DNA of 64,000 nucleotides. Origin: Urbifossiella sp046350095. Lineage in GTDB: Bacteria; Planctomycetota; Planctomycetia; Gemmatales; Gemmataceae. The position numbers and the translations under genes are program-made. Shown in pieces: positions 10,808 through 19,982 of the stretch; positions within the stretch are counted from its first letter, which is position 1, and every line of letters starts with the position of its first letter. The stretch lies in the NCBI GenBank assembly GCA_046350095.1, contig JAXMBA010000004.1, positions 682,001 through 746,000 on the forward strand, given 5' to 3'. The notes under the pieces are model-generated. The model did not search any database and was not told the origin of the DNA. It saw only the letters and a list, made by a program, of their open reading frames with translations.

Positions 10808-12796
10808 ATGTCGCACGCCGACGTACCGCCGGGTTCCGGCCCCGACGCCGACGACCGGCTCGTCGAGGACATGCTGTCATTCCTCAACGGCGGCTCCGTG
10901 CCGGACACGCCCGGCGGCCCCCCCGCCGGGTCACCCGGCGTCACCCGGTCGTGGCGGCGTCGCACGGCGACCGTCGGCCCCGACGCGCGGACACCCTCCC
11001 CCGCCGGCCGCGACATTACGCCGGACCGGGTGATCGGCCCGTACCGCGTCGTCCGCTGGGTGGACGGCGGCGGCATGGGCGAGGTGTTCCACGCCCGCCA
11101 CCGCGAGCTCCCGCTGGAAGTGGCGCTGAAGACGATCCGCGCCGGGCACGACCACCGGCCGGGGACGCGCGAGCGGTTCCGGGTCGAGGCGGCGGCGGCG
11201 GCGAGCCTGGACCACCCCAACGTCATCAAGCTGTACGGGTTCGACGAGTACGCCGGCGAGCTGTACATCGCGATGGAGTGGGTGCCGGGGGGGAACCTGG
11301 CGGACCGCCTGGCCGGCAAGCCGATGCCGCCGCGGGCGGCGGCGGCGCTGGTGCGAACGCTGGCGGAGGCGATGGCCTACGCTCACGCCCACGGCGTGCT
11401 CCACCGCGACCTGAAGCCGCAGAACGTGCTGCTGACGGCCGACGGCACGCCGAAGGTGGCGGACTTCGGGCTGGCCCGCATCCTGACCGACGGCGACGAC
11501 CGACTGACGTGGACCGGTGCGGTGATGGGGACGCCGGCGTACATGGCCCCCGAGCAGGCGGCCGGCCGCGACCGCGACGTGGACGGCCGCACCGACGTGT
11601 ACGCCCTCGGGGCGATCCTGTACGAGGCACTGACCGGCGCCCCGCCGTTCGTCGGCGACTCGAAGGACGCGGTGCTGAAGCAGGTGCAAGAGTCGGACGC
11701 GCCGCGCCCGTCGGCGGCGGCGCGCGGGCTCCCCCCCGACCTGGAGGCGGTGTGCCTGTGCTGCCTGGCGAAGGCCCCGGCGAAGCGCTACGCGACCGCG
11801 GCAGAGCTGGCCGCGGACCTCGGCCGCTTCCTGGCCGGCGAGCCGACGGTGGCGCGACCGCTCTCGCGGCTGCGGCGCGCGGCGTACGCGGTGCGGAAGC
11901 GGCGGCGGCCGATCGCGCTGGCGGCGGTGCTGGCGGCGACGGCCGGCGGCACGGTGCTCCTGACGCCGCGCCCCGAGACAGAGGAGACGCGCCGGGCGGC
12001 CCAGCTGAAGGCGCTGGCGACGACGCTGGACGCCGGCGGGCCGGTCACGCTCGTCGGGGCCCAGGGGCCACCGCGGTTCGGCGCGGTGACGCGCTGCGGG
12101 GAGGACCGAACGCGGTTCGCGGTCGGGGAACACGGAGCGTTCCAGGTCAGTTCCTGGGCGGACGCGATGATCGAACTGGCGCCCGAGACGCGCCGGGAGG
12201 CGTACCGCTTCCGGGCGTCGGTCCGGCACGTCTACTCCGACCCGGGCGGGTTCGTCGGCCTGTACGCCTGCGACCAGCGGTTCCCGAGCCCCGGCGGCGG
12301 GGAGAACGGGTGGGCGGCGGTCCTCACCTACAACGACATTTTCTCGGCCGCCGACGTCGTCCGCACCGCGATGGCCAGCGAGGCCCCGCGGCTGCTGACG
12401 CCCCAGGTGGAGGCGACACCGAACCACGCGAACTTTCAGGTCCTCGGCCGCGGCGAGATGGCCCCGGGTCGGGAGTGGAGCCCGGCCGGCGCGACGGTCG
12501 GCGCGACGCCGTTCCGGCTCCACCGGGCGGCGCCCGCCGCCTGGCGCGTGCTTCACATCCTCGTCTCGCCTGACGGGATCAGCGCCCGGCTCGACGGCTT
12601 GACGGCGGGGTCCGCGTCGACCGAGGCAGTCGTCGGCTGGGTGACCCGGTGGCGGGACGACGCGGCCGCCCTCCACCCGAGCCCGCTGTGGGCCGGGTGC
12701 GACCCCCGGCCGGCGGCGCGCGGGGGGCTCGGCCTCGTCGTCCGCCAGGGGACCGCCGACTTCCGCGACGTCGTGATCGAACCGCTCGACCCGTGA
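10808..12796 (+). CDS. Membrane-anchored Ser/Thr protein kinase (Hanks type)
   Basis: A 662-residue bacterial eukaryotic-like kinase. The Gly-rich loop is near residues 86-91, the ATP-binding Lys is K108 (VALK), the catalytic loop HRDLKPQN spans 199-206, DFG is at 219-221 and APE at 247-249, so the catalytic set is complete. An Arg/Lys-rich stretch leads into one membrane segment (about 368-386). The remaining roughly 270 residues lie outside the membrane and resemble no domain I can name; they look like a beta-rich sensor. The ATG at 10808 was chosen because a GAGG element lies just upstream and the earlier frame runs back into the terminator. The next gene begins 23 bp downstream and is probably co-transcribed. 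Its substrates cannot be told from the sequence. Confidence 0.9.
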   Translation: MSHADVPPGSGPDADDRLVEDMLSFLNGGSVPDTPGGPPAGSPGVTRSWRRRTATVGPDARTPSPAGRDITPDRVIGPYRVVRWVDGGGMGEVFHARHRELPLEVALKTIRAGHDHRPGTRERFRVEAAAAASLDHPNVIKLYGFDEYAGELYIAMEWVPGGNLADRLAGKPMPPRAAAALVRTLAEAMAYAHAHGVLHRDLKPQNVLLTADGTPKVADFGLARILTDGDDRLTWTGAVMGTPAYMAPEQAAGRDRDVDGRTDVYALGAILYEALTGAPPFVGDSKDAVLKQVQESDAPRPSAAARGLPPDLEAVCLCCLAKAPAKRYATAAELAADLGRFLAGEPTVARPLSRLRRAAYAVRKRRRPIALAAVLAATAGGTVLLTPRPETEETRRAAQLKALATTLDAGGPVTLVGAQGPPRFGAVTRCGEDRTRFAVGEHGAFQVSSWADAMIELAPETRREAYRFRASVRHVYSDPGGFVGLYACDQRFPSPGGGENGWAAVLTYNDIFSAADVVRTAMASEAPRLLTPQVEATPNHANFQVLGRGEMAPGREWSPAGATVGATPFRLHRAAPAAWRVLHILVSPDGISARLDGLTAGSASTEAVVGWVTRWRDDAAALHPSPLWAGCDPRPAARGGLGLVVRQGTADFRDVVIEPLDP

Positions 12797-12819
12797 CTTC
12801 GAACACCGGAGCCGACCCC

Positions 12820-13464
12820 ATGTGGCGTGTCCTCTTCCCCCGGGACGGGGCGACCGTCCGCCTCTTCGGCAACAAGTTCGTCGCCTCGGGGACCGCCCCG
12901 CCCGGGCTGGACGACACCGCGATCTTCGTGAAGCTCATCCGCACGTCGGCTGGGCCGGCGTGGGAGCGGCACGGCACGCTCGTTCACAACGCGGAGCGGG
13001 GCGGCCGGCGGCGGTGGGTCGCGTTCTTCGACCTCACGCAGGGCGGGTGGGACCCGCGGGCCGAGTACGAGGTGGTGATCTTCCACACCCCCGGCAACGG
13101 GAACGAGGACGACAAGGACCGCGTCGCGCTCCGGCTCTCGGCGACGCTCGACGAGACGCGGGAGGCCGCCAAGGCGGCCCCGGCCGGCTTCCTCGGCGTG
13201 AGCCTCATCTACCCGCCCAACGGGTCGACCATGAGCGCGGCCGGCTTCTCCGCGTACGGGCAACTGACGGCGCCGGCGACCTCCGTCGCCAACGACGGGG
13301 GCCGGCTGACCGGCGGGACGAACCCGCGCAGCTCCGCCGGCGGCACGATGGGGGGCGGCTTCTGGTGGGTGACCTTCGACGCCGTCGCCGCCGGGACGTA
13401 CTCCCTCGCCGTCGTGGCGAACGACGGCTCGTCGTCCACACCGGTCACGATCACCACCGCGTGA
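12820..13464 (+). CDS. Hypothetical protein, two beta-sandwich-like halves
   Basis: 214 residues, no signal peptide and no membrane segment. Each half begins with a similar phrase (FPRDGATV near residue 6 and YPPNGSTM near residue 129) and looks like an Ig-like or carbohydrate-binding-like beta-sandwich; the second ends in a typical Ig-like strand pattern (AAGTYSLAVVAND). I recognise no named family. It starts 23 bp after the kinase stop with a GGAG upstream of the ATG, and a strong hairpin follows it, so kinase and small protein probably form a two-gene operon. A partner or target of the kinase is possible but unproven. Confidence 0.75.
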   Translation: MWRVLFPRDGATVRLFGNKFVASGTAPPGLDDTAIFVKLIRTSAGPAWERHGTLVHNAERGGRRRWVAFFDLTQGGWDPRAEYEVVIFHTPGNGNEDDKDRVALRLSATLDETREAAKAAPAGFLGVSLIYPPNGSTMSAAGFSAYGQLTAPATSVANDGGRLTGGTNPRSSAGGTMGGGFWWVTFDAVAAGTYSLAVVANDGSSSTPVTITTA

Positions 13465-13465
13465 C

Positions 13466-13511
13466 CCCGCGGTCGGGGGCGGCGGCGCCGCCCCCGGCCG
13501 CGGGTTTGTCC
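13466..13511 (+). terminator. Long GC-rich hairpin with short T tract
   Basis: A two-part stem directly after the stop codon: CCCGCGG (13466-13472) pairs with CCGCGGG (13498-13504), and inside it a 9-bp stem pairs 13475-13483 with 13487-13495. TTTGT follows. It probably terminates the kinase operon. Confidence 0.7.
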
Positions 13512-13580
13512 TTGCCCTCCCCCGACCGCGGGGGTAGGCTCGGGTATCCCGTCTGGCTCGCCGTCCGCCGAGGTCGATCC

Positions 13581-15392
13581 ATGCCTCTCCCCCGGGTGCC
13601 CGCGGTCCGCACCGCCGTGGTCGCAGGCCTCCTCGCCGCCGCCAGCCTCGGCGGAGCACAGGAACCGCCCCCGGCCGGGCAGCCGCCCGGCGAGGTGCAA
13701 CCGCCCGCCAAAAAAGCGCCGCCCGCCCAGGCGGGCCGGCCGCTCACCCAGGCCGTCATCGACGAGGCCGTCGACCGCGGCGTCAGCTTCCTCCGCCAGA
13801 CGCAGACGCCCGCCGGCTCGTGGGGCAAAGGGACGAACGTCGGCCCCGGCGGGGGCTGGGCCGTCGGCTACACCGCCCTGTGCGGCATCGCCCTCATCGA
13901 GGCCGGCATCCCGCCCAACGACCCCGGCGTCCAGAAGGCCGCGAACGTCGTCCGCGCCGCGCAGCCGAAGATCGACCACACCTACGAGGCGGCGCTCGCC
14001 ATCATCTTCCTCGACCGCGTCGGCGAGAAGAAGGACAAGCCGCTGATCCAGGGGCTAGCCCTCCGCCTCATCGCCGGCCAGAGCGGCACCGGCGGCTGGG
14101 GCTACAAGGTGCCGATCGTCCCGCAGTCGGACGCGAACCTGATGTTCGGCGCCCTGAAGCAGTTGAACCCGCCGCAGACCGGCAGCACACCGAGCCTCCG
14201 CGACCGGCCCGGCTCGCTCGGCCTGTGCATCAAGATGTCCGACGACGTCCGCCCGAAGCCGCCGGCGAAGCTGGCGACCGGCCCGGCCGCGGACCCGTCA
14301 AAAGCCCTCGCCGGCCTCGCCCCCAAGCTCCGCGGGCTGCCGACGTTCATCGACCCCGCCCGGCTGCCGCTCGTGGAGCCGAAAGACAAGCGGAACGACC
14401 CGATCGTCGGCACCACGGACAACTCGAACACGCACTTCGCCACCATCGGTCTGTGGTGCGCCCGCCGGCACGAGGTGCCGACCGAGCGGACGTTCGCGCT
14501 GCTGAACCGCCGCTTCCAGACCAGCCAGTCGGGCGACGGGAGTTGGGGCTACGACTACTCGGCAGAAGGTAACTCGGGCGGCTCCCCGGCCCTCACCTGC
14601 GTGGCGCTGCTGGGCCTGGCGATCGGCCACGCCCTCGACCTGGACAAGAACGAGAACGTGCGGCCCGAACAGGACCCGCGCATCCTGAAGGCGTTCAAGA
14701 TGCTCGGCGGCCGCGTCGGGGCGCCGACCGGGTTCGTCGGCGGCGACCGGCCGACGCCGAAGGCGGCCGGCGGCCTCTACTACCTGTGGGCGCTCGAGCG
14801 CATCGCCGTGCTGTACGACGTGGCCCAGCTGGACAACAAGGACTGGTACAAGTGGGGCGCCGAAATCCTCTGCACCCACCAGAAGCCGAACGGCAGCTGG
14901 GAGGACGGCGGCTACCCGTCCGACCACCCGGCGATCAACACCGCGCTGGCGGTGCTGTTCCTGAAGCGGGCCAACCTCACGCCCGACCTGTCGCGGCGGC
15001 TGCTGATCGACCCCTCGCGGCTCACGGCCACGGTGAACACGCCCTCGCCGGCCCCGCCGCCGCCCCCTCCCCCGCCGCCGGAACCGACCCCGGAGCCGAC
15101 GCCCGCGCCGAAGGTGGAGACGCCGGCCCCCACGCCCGCGCCGAAGGCGGCCCCGCCCCCGCCGCCGGAACCAGTCGCGACGCCGGCGCCGAAGGAGTCG
15201 TCGAACCTGTGGCTCTGGCTGGCACTCGGCGGCGGCGTGCTGCTGGCGCTCCTGGGACTGCTGGCGTTCCTGATGATGCGGAAGCAGCCGGAGGAGAAGC
15301 CGCGGAAGAAGGGGAAGAAGGCCGCCCGCCACCGCGACGAGGATGACGACGACGAGGAAGAAGAGGAGCGTCCGCGCAAGCGGCGGAAGTGA
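13581..15392 (+). CDS. Secreted terpene-cyclase/prenyltransferase-fold repeat protein with C-terminal anchor
   Basis: 603 residues. A signal peptide (about 1-26) is followed by a Pro-rich linker. An alpha/alpha-toroid region of the squalene-cyclase/prenyltransferase type (about 50-480) carries the recurrent Q...G(S/D)W(G/E).. motif, for example near residues 70-78 (QTPAGSWGKG), 315-325 (SGDGSWGYD) and 435 (KPNGSWEDGG). A Pro/Ala/Glu-rich segment (about 490-540) leads to one membrane helix (about 545-568) and a highly charged Lys/Arg/Asp/Glu tail. The DxDD motif of squalene-hopene cyclases is not evident, so a cyclase activity is unlikely. Planctomycetes carry many such envelope proteins with no known job. 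The ATG at 13581 gives the signal peptide. Confidence 0.8.
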   Translation: MPLPRVPAVRTAVVAGLLAAASLGGAQEPPPAGQPPGEVQPPAKKAPPAQAGRPLTQAVIDEAVDRGVSFLRQTQTPAGSWGKGTNVGPGGGWAVGYTALCGIALIEAGIPPNDPGVQKAANVVRAAQPKIDHTYEAALAIIFLDRVGEKKDKPLIQGLALRLIAGQSGTGGWGYKVPIVPQSDANLMFGALKQLNPPQTGSTPSLRDRPGSLGLCIKMSDDVRPKPPAKLATGPAADPSKALAGLAPKLRGLPTFIDPARLPLVEPKDKRNDPIVGTTDNSNTHFATIGLWCARRHEVPTERTFALLNRRFQTSQSGDGSWGYDYSAEGNSGGSPALTCVALLGLAIGHALDLDKNENVRPEQDPRILKAFKMLGGRVGAPTGFVGGDRPTPKAAGGLYYLWALERIAVLYDVAQLDNKDWYKWGAEILCTHQKPNGSWEDGGYPSDHPAINTALAVLFLKRANLTPDLSRRLLIDPSRLTATVNTPSPAPPPPPPPPPEPTPEPTPAPKVETPAPTPAPKAAPPPPPEPVATPAPKESSNLWLWLALGGGVLLALLGLLAFLMMRKQPEEKPRKKGKKAARHRDEDDDDEEEEERPRKRRK

Positions 15393-15421
15393 CCGGACGG
15401 ACACCCCGCGACCAGAGAATG

Positions 15422-15495
15422 GACAGGATAACAGGATGAACAGGATGCCGAACCATCAGCTTGGTTCGGCATCCTGTTCATCCTGTTATCCTGTC
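15422..15495. repeat. Perfect 34-bp inverted repeat of CAGGAT units
   Basis: The arms 15422-15455 and 15462-15495 are perfect reverse complements with a 6-base loop. The outer part of each arm is built from three CAGGAT units spaced 8-9 bases apart. It lies between two converging genes (stop at 15392 and stop at 15513), so it could act as a two-way terminator. CAGGAT-type units recur between genes in several environmental bacteria, so a dispersed repeat family is likely (from memory). Confidence 0.85.
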
Positions 15496-15512
15496 TAAAT
15501 TCCAGTTACGAT

Positions 15513-16451
15513 TCACACCCCCAGCATCTCCGCGATCCCCTTCAGCACCGCCCGATCGCTATCAGGCCGGGTCGGGCTCCGCGGGTGGGTGTTGTCGCAG
15601 CCGACCCAGCCGCGGAGCTTCAGGAACATCGCCGCCGAGTGCTTGTACGCCGGCACCGGCGCGCGGAACGCGAAGAACCCCAGGTACTGCAACACGTCGT
15701 TGAGCCCGTGGAAGCGCGGGTCGCCGTCCTTCCAGTAGCGGTCCCGCAGGGCGAACAGGTCCGGCGCGAACGTGCTCAGGCCGAGCAGGTAGTCGCTGCC
15801 GTACACCACCATGTCGATGGCCAGGTCGTTCCCCGTCAGCACCAGGAAGTCGGGCCGCACCGCGTCTCGCAGCTGCAACCGCTCCCACTCCTGTACGCGG
15901 TCCAGCGACGAGTGTTTGGCCCCGATCAGCTTCCGCACACCGAGCAGGCCACGGTAGGCGTCGAGGGAGTAAATCTTGCCGAACGGGGCGAACATGGTGC
16001 CGAGTTCGAAGCCGATCAGCCCGTCGCAATGCCGCCCGAGCGTCTCGTAGGCGGCGACCAGTTCCGCGTCGGGGAGCCCGGTGAGGCCGTAGCTCTGGAA
16101 GATGACGGGGGTGCCGCCGCGTTCCACGATCGGGGTCATGCCGCGGGCGTAGGCGTCGGCGTCGAAGCGGCTGCCGGGCGCGTCGCCGACGAACGCCCCG
16201 GCGACGAACCGCCCGCCACCGAGGACGGCGCGGGTGCGGTCGAGGGCGTGGCGCTTGGTGTCGTCGGTGATGAGGTTGCCGAAGCCGGTGTCCATGTTGA
16301 CGGCGGGGACGAGCCCGGCCGCGGCGGTGCGGGCGACGTGGGCGTCGAACGCCGGCCAGTCGATGTCGCCGGAGTCGGTGAACGGAAGGAGAATGGCGGA
16401 CATGCCGGTGACGGCCCGCCGCGGGCGTATCATGGCGATCGGGTCGAGCAT
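15513..16451 (-). CDS. Dihydrodipicolinate synthase (DapA) family aldolase/lyase
   Basis: 312 residues, a TIM barrel of the class I pyruvate-aldolase superfamily. The Schiff-base Lys is K179 in GAKHSSLD, matching the family's GxK motif. Y121 after PVIFQS matches the conserved barrel Tyr. The N-terminal family signature region (AILLPFTDSGDIDWPAF) is clear. The true substrate is not known: the dapA signature Thr-Thr pair is not evident (MDTGFGNL here), so a sugar-acid or other 2-keto-acid lyase is as likely as lysine synthesis. Met-7 or Met-17 could be the real start. It is a lone gene. Confidence 0.85.
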   Translation of the reverse strand: MLDPIAMIRPRRAVTGMSAILLPFTDSGDIDWPAFDAHVARTAAAGLVPAVNMDTGFGNLITDDTKRHALDRTRAVLGGGRFVAGAFVGDAPGSRFDADAYARGMTPIVERGGTPVIFQSYGLTGLPDAELVAAYETLGRHCDGLIGFELGTMFAPFGKIYSLDAYRGLLGVRKLIGAKHSSLDRVQEWERLQLRDAVRPDFLVLTGNDLAIDMVVYGSDYLLGLSTFAPDLFALRDRYWKDGDPRFHGLNDVLQYLGFFAFRAPVPAYKHSAAMFLKLRGWVGCDNTHPRSPTRPDSDRAVLKGIAEMLGV

Positions 16452-16493
16452 CGGACGGCCCCGCGGGTGGAACGCGGGACATGATACGGACCG

Positions 16494-17684
16494 CTACCGC
16501 CCTGCCAGCCACTCCGCGGCATCGCGGATTGTCACCGTCGGCCGCGAAGGGCGGCCGGGGGCCGCCGGGGAGTCCGTGCGCACGGCCACCCACCGCCTTG
16601 TCGAGTCGAACACCAAGTCCGTGAGGTTCCGGTCCTCGCGGACGAGTCGGCCGTCGCGGGTGAAGACGCACAGCCGGGTCTCCCCCGACCCCCGCCGCTC
16701 GTCCGGAGTGGTCCGCTGGACAATGAACCGCCCCTGCACCAGGTACGGCGACACTAACGCGATCCGGTCCTTCGGCCCCGCGTGTGTCTGGATCACGGTC
16801 CGCGGCGTGCCGGTTGTGGAATCCCACGCGATGACCCTCCCGTCGACCGTCGCCGACACGACCTCGGCCCCGTCGGCGGTGAGGTGGGCGTTGCCGCACG
16901 CCTCACCCTCCCGGCCGAACATCAGGCGCGTCCGCCCGGTGGCCACATCGATGGTCTTGAGGGTCTCGGTGCCCCACCGCAGCAGTTGCGTGCCGGCCTG
17001 GTCCGGGCCGGACACGTCGTGCAGCGGCAGGTCCATCTGCGCCACCGTTTCGGCGCCGCGGTGCGGGTGCCAGGTGCGAAGTGCGGTCGAGTCGGTGACG
17101 ACGATCATCCGGCCGTCGGCGGCGAACGTGAACCATCTCAGCCGTTCGTCCTTACCCAAGACCGGCTCGTAGACGACGCGCCCGTTCGCCGGGTCGAGAA
17201 GGGCCAGCCCGACCCGACGGGACGGGCGGTAGAGGCAGTACGTGACGAGGTACTTGCCGTCCGGACTGTAACACGCGCAGGCCGACACGGCCGGCGTGTA
17301 CCGGCGGACTTCCGCCCCCCGTGCCACGTCGCGGACGACGACGGTACCGCGTTCGTCGGAGGCACAGGCGAGATGCTTGCCGTCGGGTGAGAAGCAGAAC
17401 CCGCTGGCGTCGGCGTCCGCGCCGCGGAGCGTCCAGAGGTGGCGGCCTGTGGCGGACTCCCAAAGTGTGAAGCTCGGTTCGTACACGTCTCCCAGCCAGC
17501 GCCCGCCGGTGACCGCGACGAGCCGCCCACCGGGGGAGAACCAGACGTGCCGGACGCCGAGTACGTCGTGGCGGGGGAAGTCAAGGACGTGTACAGCGGG
17601 GTCCGCCAGCGGCGGCCTGGCCGTCGTGGGCGCGACCGCGGTCGCCGAGGCCAGCGCGAGCGCGAGTGGCAGTGTGCGAGTCAT
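16494..17684 (-). CDS. Secreted WD40-like beta-propeller protein
   Basis: 396 residues from the ATG at 17684, chosen because it gives a clean signal peptide (MTRTLPLALALASATA); the frame is open 18 codons further upstream. The body carries WD40-like blades with the pattern FSPDGK.LA....GTV.V.D (for example about 100-130 and 140-170). A propeller scaffold working outside the cytoplasm is likely; no catalytic residues are visible. It is co-directional with the DapA-family gene downstream, and the 145 bp upstream of it carry no gene. Confidence 0.75.
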   Translation of the reverse strand: MTRTLPLALALASATAVAPTTARPPLADPAVHVLDFPRHDVLGVRHVWFSPGGRLVAVTGGRWLGDVYEPSFTLWESATGRHLWTLRGADADASGFCFSPDGKHLACASDERGTVVVRDVARGAEVRRYTPAVSACACYSPDGKYLVTYCLYRPSRRVGLALLDPANGRVVYEPVLGKDERLRWFTFAADGRMIVVTDSTALRTWHPHRGAETVAQMDLPLHDVSGPDQAGTQLLRWGTETLKTIDVATGRTRLMFGREGEACGNAHLTADGAEVVSATVDGRVIAWDSTTGTPRTVIQTHAGPKDRIALVSPYLVQGRFIVQRTTPDERRGSGETRLCVFTRDGRLVREDRNLTDLVFDSTRRWVAVRTDSPAAPGRPSRPTVTIRDAAEWLAGR

Positions 17685-17829
17685 AAGCTGCCTGCGGGCA
17701 AGCACTTCCATTCCGTGATCGCCTACCACCTCGGCCATGTAGATCCAACATTCTTTTGTGACATCGACTCAATTCGTGCCTCGACCCCCCGGGGGGGGAG
17801 CCGTACACACAATACCCCCGGTTTGAGCG

Positions 17830-18813
17830 TCAGCGGTCGAAGTCGTCCGTGTTGGTCTCGCGCTGCCGGTCGGTGATCGGCACGCGGGCGTCGGCCACCA
17901 GGTCCTTGACGACCAGCTCGGCCGTCCGTTTGCGCAGCCGGCTCTCGGGCTTCAGGATGATGCGGTGGGCGAGCACGGGCTGGGCCATCTTCTTCACGTC
18001 GTCCGGCAAAGCGAAGTCGCGGCCGCCGATCGCCGCCAGCGCCTGTGCGGTGCGGTACAGCGCCAGGGATGCCCGCGGGCTGCCGCCCAGCAGCACGTCC
18101 TCGTGGCTGCGGCTCGCGTGGACGATTTCGAGCACGTACTTCTTCACCTTGTCGTCCACGAAGATGCCGCGCACCGCTTCCTGACACGCCAACACGTCGT
18201 CGGCACTCACGACCGCCTTCAGGTCGTCGATGGGGTGCCCCTTTTGGAGGCGCGACAGCATCTTGCTTTCCTCCTCCATCGTCGGGTAGCCGAGGCTGAG
18301 GCGGACGAGGAAGCGGTCGAGTTGCGCCTCCGGCAGCGGAAAGGTGCCCTCCTGGTCCACGGGGTTCTGCGTGGCGATGACCAGGAACGGCGCCTTGAGG
18401 AGGTACGTCTGCCCGTCGACGCTGACGCGGCGCTCGGCCATCGCCTCCAGCAGCGCGGCCTGCGTCCGCGGTGTGGCACGGTTGATCTCGTCGGCGAGGA
18501 GCGTCTGCGCGAACACCGGCCCGGATCGGAACTCGAACTCGCCCGACTTCTGGTTGAATACCGACGCCCCGGTCACCTCCGAGGGCAGCAGGTCGGGGGT
18601 ACACTGGAGGCGCTTGAAGGTGCAGCCGACGCTGCGCGCCAGGGCGCGGGCGAGCATCGTCTTGGCGACGCCGGGGACGTCTTCGAGGAGAATGTGGCCC
18701 TCGCACAGGTACGCAGCGAGGGCGAGCGTCACCTGCGGCTTCTTGCCGATGATGACCTTCTCGATGTTGGCGATGATCCGGCCGGCGACGGCGGCCACGT
18801 CGGGTTGGGACAT
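17830..18813 (-). CDS. MoxR family AAA+ ATPase
   Basis: 327 residues. Walker A is VPGVAKT (46-52), Walker B is LLADEI (105-110), and the sensor region has ATQNP(V)DQEGTFPLPEAQLDRF, the MoxR hallmark. The C-terminal lid domain is complete. MoxR ATPases act as chaperones that mature metal-dependent or multi-subunit enzymes, usually beside DUF58 and VWA genes. No such partner is adjacent here, so it is an orphan copy; a second one lies at 60279-61256. Upstream is a divergent gene with 206 bp between, which should hold both promoters. Confidence 0.9.
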   Translation of the reverse strand: MSQPDVAAVAGRIIANIEKVIIGKKPQVTLALAAYLCEGHILLEDVPGVAKTMLARALARSVGCTFKRLQCTPDLLPSEVTGASVFNQKSGEFEFRSGPVFAQTLLADEINRATPRTQAALLEAMAERRVSVDGQTYLLKAPFLVIATQNPVDQEGTFPLPEAQLDRFLVRLSLGYPTMEEESKMLSRLQKGHPIDDLKAVVSADDVLACQEAVRGIFVDDKVKKYVLEIVHASRSHEDVLLGGSPRASLALYRTAQALAAIGGRDFALPDDVKKMAQPVLAHRIILKPESRLRKRTAELVVKDLVADARVPITDRQRETNTDDFDR

Positions 18814-19019
18814 CTCGGCTCGGCGGCGGGTGGTGTAGGGTTAGGGTACGGAGGGAGACGACGGCCGGCGGTCGGCGTTCCGCGGGAAGGCGGGCGCCCA
18901 TCCACCCCACCCTGCCAGGCTTGAGCAAAACTTGACGGGCCGACCGAAACGTTCACGTCCGCGGTCCGGCTGCGCCGATATTCCCGGTGACGACGGCGGA
19001 GCCTAGCGGAGGGGGCGTT

Positions 19020-19964
19020 ATGCGGGGGGCGTGCGGACTACTCGCGGCGGCGCTGCTGGGCGGCGTGTCCGGGTGCCTCCACCCGCACGGCGTGGGCAGC
19101 CCGCCGCCCGGTGGCGGGGTCGGCGTCCACGGCCAGCCGCCGATCGCGGTGCCGCCCGCCGGGGCGGTGCCGCGCGAACTCGACCCCATCACGCTCCCAC
19201 CCTACGTGATCGAGGCGCCCGACACGCTGATGATCCAGGTCGTGCAGCGGACCCAGGTGGACGACCTGGACGCGAACGGGAAGGCGATCATCGGCAACGA
19301 CGGCAAGGCCGTGAAGAAGGACGCGACGAAGGACCTGCCGGTGCAGGCGATCAACGGCGGCGGGCCGTTCCTGGTGAACCCGGACGGCACGGTGCGGCTC
19401 GGCTTCTGGGGCTCGGTGATGGTCGCCGGGCTGACGCTCGACCAGGCGGTCGAGGCGATCCGCCAGCACCTGCTGAAGTCTGAGGTGCTGGCGCGGTCCG
19501 GGGTGCGGCCCGAGAGCCTCGTCGTGATCGTGGACGTGATCTCTTACAACAGCAAGCGGTACTACGTCATCACCGACGGCGGCGGCTACGGCGAGCAGGT
19601 GTACCCCTTCCCCGTGCAGGGGAGTGAGAAGGTGCTGGACGCCATCGCCAACATTAACGGGCTGCCGGCGGTGGCCAGCAAGCGGAACATCTGGGTGGCG
19701 CGCCGCTGCCCGCACCCGGACCAGCCGTGGCAGATCCTGCCGGTGGACTGGGTCGGCATCACGCAGCACGGGCAGTCGTTCACGAACTACCAGATTCTGC
19801 CGGGCGACCGCGTGTACGTGAAGGCCCAGCGGCTGGTGACGATCGACACCGCGTTGGCCCGGATGCTGAGCCCGATCGAGCGGATGTTCGGGATCACGCT
19901 GCTCGGGACGAGCACGGTGAACCAGATCCAGGGCCGCGGCAACGGGTTCAACAACGGCTTCTAA
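19020..19964 (+). CDS. Polysaccharide biosynthesis/export lipoprotein (Wza-like)
   Basis: 314 residues. The ATG at 19020 follows a strong GGAGGGGG element by four bases. A lipobox (VSGC, Cys-19) predicts a lipidated outer-membrane protein. The Poly_export domain starts at PYVIEAPDTLMIQV (about 62), includes the typical VNPDGTVRLGFWGSVMVAGLTLDQA, and is followed by SLBB-like segments to about 275, ending in a Gly/Asn tail. Wza-type proteins form the outer-membrane channel for capsule or exopolysaccharide export. No polymerase or kinase genes follow; the two genes behind it are small secreted proteins, so this is a specialised or split locus. Confidence 0.85.
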   Translation: MRGACGLLAAALLGGVSGCLHPHGVGSPPPGGGVGVHGQPPIAVPPAGAVPRELDPITLPPYVIEAPDTLMIQVVQRTQVDDLDANGKAIIGNDGKAVKKDATKDLPVQAINGGGPFLVNPDGTVRLGFWGSVMVAGLTLDQAVEAIRQHLLKSEVLARSGVRPESLVVIVDVISYNSKRYYVITDGGGYGEQVYPFPVQGSEKVLDAIANINGLPAVASKRNIWVARRCPHPDQPWQILPVDWVGITQHGQSFTNYQILPGDRVYVKAQRLVTIDTALARMLSPIERMFGITLLGTSTVNQIQGRGNGFNNGF

Positions 19965-19982
19965 CACCACGAGGACGGCACC

